Source: Prevotella sp. CAG:891 (lineage in GTDB: Bacteria > Bacteroidota > Bacteroidia > Bacteroidales > Bacteroidaceae). Taken from it: a stretch of 9,468 bases of DNA. This document shows positions 5,534 through 9,468 of the stretch, one piece after another (the stretch's first letter is position 1; each line of letters begins with the position of its first letter). Both the position numbers and the translations under genes were made by a program. The notes under the pieces are model-generated. The model saw nothing but the letters and a program-made list of their open reading frames with translations. It ran no database searches and was not told where the DNA came from. The stretch is taken from contig FR901710.1 in NCBI GenBank assembly GCA_000437675.1, positions 7,341-16,808 of the forward strand, written 5' to 3'.

Positions 5534-6280
5534 TTATTCTGTATCTGCAATTTTTGTGCCAATGATGTTTTGTGCCAGCGAAGTCAGTACATAAAGCACA
5601 ATGACAGCCGCAAAACCTATCCAGCCCAATCCCGTGAGCAGCACGATGCTGCACAGAATGAAGCCATAGCGCAAGGCATTATCCTTCACGCTGAAATTCT
5701 TGAATTTGAGTGCGAACATCGGAATTTCTGCCACGAGCAACCAGCACGAAAGCAAGATACCCGGAATCAGCACAAAGATGAGCCAGGGTTCGCCCTCGAG
5801 CCATTTCGATTCATACAAACTCAAGCAGAGCGAAGCCCAGAACAAGGCATTAGCCGGCGTGGGCAGTCCGATGAACGACGACGTCTGTCGTTCGTCCAGA
5901 TTGAACTTGGCCAAACGCAATGCCGAGAACGAAGCGATGAGAAAAGCCAGAAAAGGAATGTACGGCGTCAGCAGAAAGTTGTTCAGCGGGCAGTCGGCCG
6001 CGCAATATTCGGGCGAAACCAGCATACGAAGTGCTGAAAACACAATGACCGAAGGCGCAAAACCAAAGGTAATGTCGTCGGCCAGCGAATCGAGTTCCTT
6101 GCCGATAGGCGACGACACATGAAGCAGACGCGCCGCGAAACCATCGAAAAAGTCGAAGGTTGCCCCCATAATAATAAACACCAGCGCCATCAGAAAGTCG
6201 TTCTGAAAGGCAAAGTAAGCAGCCAGGCAACCCGAAGTCAGGTTGCAGCAGGTCAGTATGTTAGGAATGTGTTTTTTCAT
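5534..6280 (-). CDS. pssA: CDP-diacylglycerol--serine O-phosphatidyltransferase
   Basis: The enzyme makes phosphatidylserine from CDP-diacylglycerol and serine in the membrane, the first committed step to phosphatidylethanolamine. The 248-residue product carries the complete CDP-alcohol phosphotransferase motif: DxxDG at 43-47, AR at 50-51, Gly60, and DxxxD at 64-68. Several hydrophobic segments follow (about 70-90, 102-120, 140-155, 165-185 and 205-235), which fits the integral-membrane type of PssA in this phylum and Gram-positives, not the soluble E. coli type. I chose the ATG at 6280 (MKKHIPNILTCCNL) because family members begin so; the frame stays open 16 codons further upstream. It lies between psd and the DUF4834 gene, with spacers of 112 and 111 nt. 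Confidence 0.95.
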   Translation of the reverse strand: MKKHIPNILTCCNLTSGCLAAYFAFQNDFLMALVFIIMGATFDFFDGFAARLLHVSSPIGKELDSLADDITFGFAPSVIVFSALRMLVSPEYCAADCPLNNFLLTPYIPFLAFLIASFSALRLAKFNLDERQTSSFIGLPTPANALFWASLCLSLYESKWLEGEPWLIFVLIPGILLSCWLLVAEIPMFALKFKNFSVKDNALRYGFILCSIVLLTGLGWIGFAAVIVLYVLTSLAQNIIGTKIADTE

Positions 6281-6329
6281 GATGTTTTCAGATTGAAATG
6301 ATGTGAGTAAAGAGGGTTTAAAAGCCAAA

Positions 6330-6375
6330 GAGTGGAGCTGCGTGCTGTGGTAAGTTCAGTACGCAGTCTCCACTC
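6330..6375 (-). other. Strong hairpin in the psd-pssA spacer
   Basis: GAGTGGAG (6330-6337) with CTCCACTC (6368-6375) and CTGCGT (6338-6343) with ACGCAG (6361-6366) give 14 bp, interrupted by one bulged base (6367). CTG/CAG can extend the stem inward. On the minus strand an imperfect T-rich run (TTTGGCTTTT) follows, so partial termination between psd and pssA is possible. RNA processing is the alternative. Confidence 0.55.
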
Positions 6376-6392
6376 GTTGTATCATTGTTAAA

Positions 6393-7088
6393 TTACTTCA
6401 GTCGGGCCACGATGGTTTGGTTACCCACGGTTTTTTGTCCCATGTGCACCAACACTTCCGTTTTGTCGATAGGCAGATACACGTCGACGCGCGAACCGAA
6501 CTTGATAAAGCCCATGTGTTCGTCGATGTTGCACTCTTCGCCCTCGCGTGCATAAGTAACGATGCGTCGAGCCACGGCGCCAGCCACCTGTCTCACGAGC
6601 ACTTCGTGTCCTTCAGGAGTTTCGATAACCACGGTCGAGCGTTCGTTTTCAGTGCTAGCCTTAGGCAGCCATGCTTTGTAGAAGTTACCATTGTGGTGCA
6701 CCACCTTTTTCACCGTACCTTCCACGGGGAACCAGTTGGCATGCACGTTCGTCACCGACATGAATATCGAAATCATCAGTCGGCGGTCATGAAAGTATTC
6801 ATTTTCTTCCACTTCCTCAATCACCACGATTTTACCGTCGGCAGCAGCCACCACTGTACCTTCCGTATCTTCCTGGAACAAGCGGATGGGGCAGCGGAAA
6901 AAGTTGACTGCAATGGCATATATGGTGATGCTGATGGCAGCCACCACGTAGAAAGGCAGCAGGCACACATCCTTTAGCAGAAAGTAAAGCAATCCATTGA
7001 GCACAATGATTCCTATCAAGCCATTGCGCAGAATGTCGTTTCCTTCACTGTGCAGTCGTATGTTTTTTAAGCGTCGTTTCCTAGCCAT
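6393..7088 (-). CDS. psd: Phosphatidylserine decarboxylase proenzyme
   Basis: Psd decarboxylates phosphatidylserine to phosphatidylethanolamine, the step after PssA. This is the short form (231 residues, against about 320 in E. coli). Two hydrophobic segments near 23-38 and 43-62 anchor it to the membrane. The self-cleavage site is Gly198-Ser199 within FIKFGSRVD; Ser199 would become the pyruvoyl group. Asp84 (AAADGK) and His116 (TNVHANWF) fit the Asp-His-Ser triad that drives cleavage. The N-terminus is basic (MARKRRLKN). It appears to be the first gene of psd-pssA-DUF4834. The start at 7086-7088 has no Shine-Dalgarno sequence, as is usual for the phylum. Confidence 0.96.
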   Translation of the reverse strand: MARKRRLKNIRLHSEGNDILRNGLIGIIVLNGLLYFLLKDVCLLPFYVVAAISITIYAIAVNFFRCPIRLFQEDTEGTVVAAADGKIVVIEEVEENEYFHDRRLMISIFMSVTNVHANWFPVEGTVKKVVHHNGNFYKAWLPKASTENERSTVVIETPEGHEVLVRQVAGAVARRIVTYAREGEECNIDEHMGFIKFGSRVDVYLPIDKTEVLVHMGQKTVGNQTIVARLK

Positions 7089-7184
7089 TGTATGAGATTA
7101 AATATAGATGTAGGTGAGTTTGTAATCAGGGTCAGTTTGCCCGTAAGTGCAGTGTGCTTTTTCCGAAGCAAACATTTAACTGCG

Positions 7185-7192
7185 CGAAGTTA
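7185..7192 (-). promoter_or_regulatory. Possible -7 element upstream of psd
   Basis: TAACTTCG on the minus strand differs from TAnnTTTG by one base. It lies about 97 nt before psd, next to a 9-base A-tract. No TTG was found at the proper distance. The cdaA-psd gap (7089-7291, 203 bp) offers no better match and no clear cdaA terminator, so readthrough from cdaA is possible. Confidence 0.3.
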
Positions 7193-7291
7193 CGCTTTTT
7201 TTTTCAATAAATCGCCTTATTTGCGCCTAACTGCACATATCCCTCCCGTTTTGACGTTAATTTCTGTCTTTTCTGCCATTTCAGCCTGTTT

Positions 7292-8074
7292 TTACCTTTC
7301 CCATTCCTTCGACAGAATGCTTTCCAGTTCCTCGGCCGAGAGTCGGAGTTTGAAGTTGCCGTTTTCAGCAATCGAGATACCCCCCGTTTCCTCCGACACG
7401 ATGATAGCCAGACAGTCACTTTTTTGCGAAATACCCAAAGCCGCGCGGTGGCGCAGACCCAGCGATTTCGGAATGTCCGTGTTGTGTGCAATCGGCAGGA
7501 TACAGCCTGCAGCCTTGATACGTTTGTGCGAAATAATCATGGCCCCGTCGTGCAGCGGACTGTTTTTGAAGAAAATGTTTTCAATGAGTCGCTGCGTAAT
7601 GTTGGCATTGATTTGGTCGCCCGAGTTGATGATTTCGCTCAGCCCCACGTAGCGTTCAATCACAATCAGCGCACCCACCTTTTGTTTGCTCATACTCAGA
7701 CACGACATCACGATGGGCATGATGTCCTCGCGGTGCACCTGTTCCTCCTCGTTCTTTTTGCCAAACAAGCGCAGCAGAAAGTGGATACCTGTGCGGCTTC
7801 CCGGTCGGGCACCGATGGTCGAGAAGAAATGGCGAATTTCCTCTTGAAAAAGAATGATCAGAGCCAGCGAGCCCACGTTGACCACTTTGTCGAGAATGCC
7901 TCCAAGCAGTCGCATCTCGAATATTTGCGACACGAATATCCACACCACGATGAACATGATGATGCCCGCAAAAATATTTGCCGAGCTCGATTCCTTCATC
8001 AGGCGGTAGATGTAGTAGAGTAGCAGAGCCACCAATACGATGTCGATCACGTCTTTCAAGCCTATGCTTATCAT
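7292..8074 (-). CDS. cdaA: Diadenylate cyclase CdaA (membrane DAC)
   Basis: CdaA condenses two ATP into the second messenger c-di-AMP, which governs osmolyte balance and cell-wall stability in other bacteria. The 260-residue product has three N-terminal hydrophobic segments (about 10-25, 34-53 and 59-77), a short linker, and a DAC (DisA_N) domain at about 105-235. The two catalytic motifs are intact: DGA at 176-178 (in PLHDGAMII) and RHR at 208-210 (in LGLRHRAALG). Length and order are those of the CdaA class. It lies 68 nt behind folP in the same direction. The cdaR and glmM genes that accompany cdaA in Firmicutes are absent on both sides. No Shine-Dalgarno site precedes the ATG at 8074. Confidence 0.96.
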   Translation of the reverse strand: MISIGLKDVIDIVLVALLLYYIYRLMKESSSANIFAGIIMFIVVWIFVSQIFEMRLLGGILDKVVNVGSLALIILFQEEIRHFFSTIGARPGSRTGIHFLLRLFGKKNEEEQVHREDIMPIVMSCLSMSKQKVGALIVIERYVGLSEIINSGDQINANITQRLIENIFFKNSPLHDGAMIISHKRIKAAGCILPIAHNTDIPKSLGLRHRAALGISQKSDCLAIIVSEETGGISIAENGNFKLRLSAEELESILSKEWER

Positions 8075-8142
8075 AATCGTATGCTGTAAAAAAAGGTGGA
8101 GTAATGGGGTTGTGCAAAACTGGAGTCAAGCCAAAGTCAGCT

Positions 8143-8991
8143 TTACTTAAACTGCTGCATGGCCATAAATATGCGCTTAGCCTCGACGGCCTCCTTCACA
8201 TCGTGAACGCGCAGAATGTGTGCCCCTTTTTCGAGCGAAACGGTGTGCAGTACCGTTGTGCCGTTCAGCGAGGTTTGCGGCGTGCCGCCCAGCAGTTTGT
8301 ATATCATCGATTTGCGCGAAATGCCCACCAGCACCGGGCGGTTCAGTTCGTGAAAATCCTCAAGGTGCGCCATCAGGTCGTAATTATGTTCAATCGTTTT
8401 GCCAAAGCCAAAGCCCGGGTCCACGATGATATCCTTTGCGCCCATTTGGTGCAAGCGGTCAATGCGTTCTGCAAAGTAGAGCATCACTTCGCGGCGCACG
8501 TTTTCGTAATGCGGAGCCAACTGCATGGTTTTGGGCGTACCCTGCATGTGCATCAGAATGTAGGGAACCCCCAATTTTGCCACCGTGCGAAACATTTGTC
8601 GGTCCATCATGCCGCCCGCAATGTCGTTGATGATGTCCGCGCCCTCCTCTTCGACAGCCATTTTCGCCACATCAGCGCGAAACGTATCGACCGACACCGG
8701 CACATCAGGGAAGAGTTTGCGTACGCATCGCAGTCCCATTCTCAGTCGGTTCATTTCTTCTTCGGGCGAAACGTCGTCAGCACCCGATCTTGACGAGTAG
8801 GCACCAATGTCGAGCATGTCAGCCCCATCGGCCATCAGTTTTTCGATGCGATCACAAATCGTCTGTTCCGAAAAAGTGCGGCTTTCGGCATAGAAAGAGT
8901 CGGGCGTCACATTCACGATGCCCATAATCTGAGGTTCGTTGAGCGGATAGAGTTTTCCGTGCAAGTTTAGCGTAAAGTTCGTAGCGTTCAT
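8143..8991 (-). CDS. folP: Dihydropteroate synthase
   Basis: FolP joins p-aminobenzoate to the pterin pyrophosphate to give dihydropteroate, and is the sulfonamide target. The 282-residue TIM-barrel protein shows MGIVNVTPDSF at 23-33, the loop DIGAYSSRSGA at 61-71, VDTFRADVA at 101-109, NDIAGG at 122-127, LMHMQGTP at 146-153, DPGFGFGKT at 191-199, GISRKS at 223-228 and RVHDV at 261-265. In the second loop Ser69 replaces the proline usual in (S/T)RPG; it aligns with E. coli Pro64. The start at 8989-8991 matches family N-termini. The frame remains open upstream to 9105, with another ATG at 9045, but that part looks unlike the family. It probably heads an operon with cdaA. Confidence 0.95.
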   Translation of the reverse strand: MNATNFTLNLHGKLYPLNEPQIMGIVNVTPDSFYAESRTFSEQTICDRIEKLMADGADMLDIGAYSSRSGADDVSPEEEMNRLRMGLRCVRKLFPDVPVSVDTFRADVAKMAVEEEGADIINDIAGGMMDRQMFRTVAKLGVPYILMHMQGTPKTMQLAPHYENVRREVMLYFAERIDRLHQMGAKDIIVDPGFGFGKTIEHNYDLMAHLEDFHELNRPVLVGISRKSMIYKLLGGTPQTSLNGTTVLHTVSLEKGAHILRVHDVKEAVEAKRIFMAMQQFK

Positions 8992-9073
8992 GGGAGTAAA
9001 ATTAGTGCGGCACACAGTTGCGTCTGTAAGCTGTTTGGTGTGCATGCTGCTGTCGTGCTGCAGCGGCAAGTGC

Positions 9074-9105
9074 GTGCAGTCTGTAGCCCGATGTAGCAGT
9101 TGCAC
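9074..9105 (-). other. Hairpin in the folP leader
   Basis: GTGCA (9074-9078) pairs with TGCAC (9101-9105), and inside it CTG (9081-9083) pairs with CAG (9097-9099) and TA with TA. If transcription starts at the box at 9141-9148, this hairpin lies near the 5' end of a leader of about 140 nt. I recognise no riboswitch class. Confidence 0.3.
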
Positions 9106-9140
9106 AAGCAGCTATGCCTCCGGGCCTTTTACCGCAGCTA

Positions 9141-9148
9141 CAAACTTA
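9141..9148 (-). promoter_or_regulatory. Probable -7 element of the folP promoter
   Basis: TAAGTTTG on the minus strand is a full match to TAnnTTTG and lies just downstream of the terminator at 9204-9238. A TTG at the usual distance is missing, so the promoter may be weak or regulated. The start would be near 9133. Confidence 0.5.
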
Positions 9149-9203
9149 CTCAATTTTATTGAAACCTTCTGATTTCGTTTCAAAGAAAATCTGATTTTTT
9201 ACG

Positions 9204-9238
9204 CAAAAAAATCCGCAGCCTATCACAACTGCGGATTT
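9204..9238 (-). terminator. Intrinsic terminator upstream of folP
   Basis: AAATCCGCAG (9209-9218) and CTGCGGATTT (9229-9238) form a 10-bp perfect stem with a 10-nt loop. On the minus strand the arm runs into T7 (9210-9204). It would end a transcript coming from the right and separate it from folP. Confidence 0.85.
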
Positions 9239-9468
9239 CATTCACTAAAAGAATTTACAGCATTGCCTCGTTTGGCCTTTCCGCAAATTCAGTTGAAGCA
9301 GGTCTTTCGGGTTATTTTTAGGAAGCATGTGCGGTATTACCGAACCATGCATGTTTAGGGTTGGGGGCAATGTTGTCCTAAACGTTTTTCGATAAAAACA
9401 AAAAAAGGAGTAAAGCTAAGGTAGAAAGAACAACCTTAGCAAAGAGAACCACCTCTTTTACTTCCTAT
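9239..9468. other. Gene-free right end rich in hairpins
   Basis: No reading frame on either strand is convincing. Inverted repeats follow one another: GAATTT (9251-9256) with AAATTC (9285-9290); GCATG (9325-9329) with CATGC (9346-9350) around CGGT/ACCG; GTTTAGG (9353-9359) with CCTAAAC (9377-9383); GCTAAGGT (9415-9422) with ACCTTAGC (9433-9440); AAAGAG (9441-9446) with CTCTTT (9453-9458). It may be a 3' untranslated region plus a structured small RNA. One minus frame entering from the right edge stops at 9436-9438 and could be the last codons of a gene, but ten codons are too few to tell. Confidence 0.45.
9392..9440 (-). terminator. Terminator-like hairpin near the right edge
   Basis: GCTAAGGT and ACCTTAGC form an 8-bp perfect stem with a 10-nt loop. 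On the minus strand TTTACTCC then T7, G and T5 follow (down to about 9392). The long U-rich tail suits termination of a gene lying right of the window. Confidence 0.6.

Noticed and set aside
8992..9105. A 38-residue N-terminal extension of FolP.
   Set aside because: It is Thr/His/Cys-rich and unlike dihydropteroate synthases, whose N-termini match the start at 8991. It is more likely the untranslated leader.
9331..9346. GGTAATACCG on the minus strand, recalling part of a TPP riboswitch.
   Set aside because: The CTGAGA core and other conserved TPP blocks are absent, and no thiamine gene follows.
9378..9452. A minus-strand 24-codon frame from GTG giving a very hydrophobic peptide, like a small membrane toxin.
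   Set aside because: The Leu/Phe/Val run comes from the U-rich terminator tail and hairpin it crosses; the start codon and ribosome site are weak.

Overview
This window looks like a chromosomal segment of a member of the Bacteroidales (Bacteroidota), with a Prevotella-like feel. The reasons are a fused nuoCD with nuoH directly behind it, a DUF4834-type protein behind pssA, a short-form phosphatidylserine decarboxylase, and promoter-like sites of the Bacteroidota housekeeping-sigma type (TTTG, about 20 nt, TAnnTTTG). The genus is inference. All eight recognisable genes lie on the minus strand, so transcription runs from high to low coordinates.

Right end (about 9000-9468): no convincing gene is complete here. 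The stretch holds two minus-strand terminator-like hairpins, several other inverted repeats, and a TAnnTTTG box that probably serves folP. Next come folP (dihydropteroate synthase, folate synthesis) and cdaA (membrane diadenylate cyclase, c-di-AMP synthesis), 68 nt apart and probably one operon. FolP carries Ser at the position matching E. coli Pro64, a known sulfonamide-resistance site.

Middle (about 5000-7200): psd, pssA and a DUF4834 gene form a phospholipid block. PssA makes phosphatidylserine and Psd decarboxylates it to phosphatidylethanolamine. The two spacers are about 111 nt long and each holds a clear stem-loop. The block ends at a hairpin with an 18-bp perfect stem.

Gene-free interval (3756-5074, about 1.3 kb): it holds a bidirectional terminator, a TTTG-N21-TATCTTTG promoter, and an 80/81-bp tandem repeat transcribed from it. 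The two repeat copies have identical flanks but differ in their hairpin arms by three compensatory base-pair changes. A second promoter follows, feeding a long structured leader with two terminator-like hairpins before nuoA.

Left part (1-3755): nuoA, nuoB, nuoCD and a 3'-truncated nuoH encode the membrane and connecting modules of respiratory complex I. nuoE, nuoF and nuoG are absent between nuoCD and nuoH, as in the 11-subunit, NADH-module-free complex I of this phylum.

No mobile element, CRISPR array, tRNA or rRNA was recognised. The most unusual material is non-coding: the covarying tandem repeat with its promoter, the nuo leader, and the hairpin cluster at the right end.
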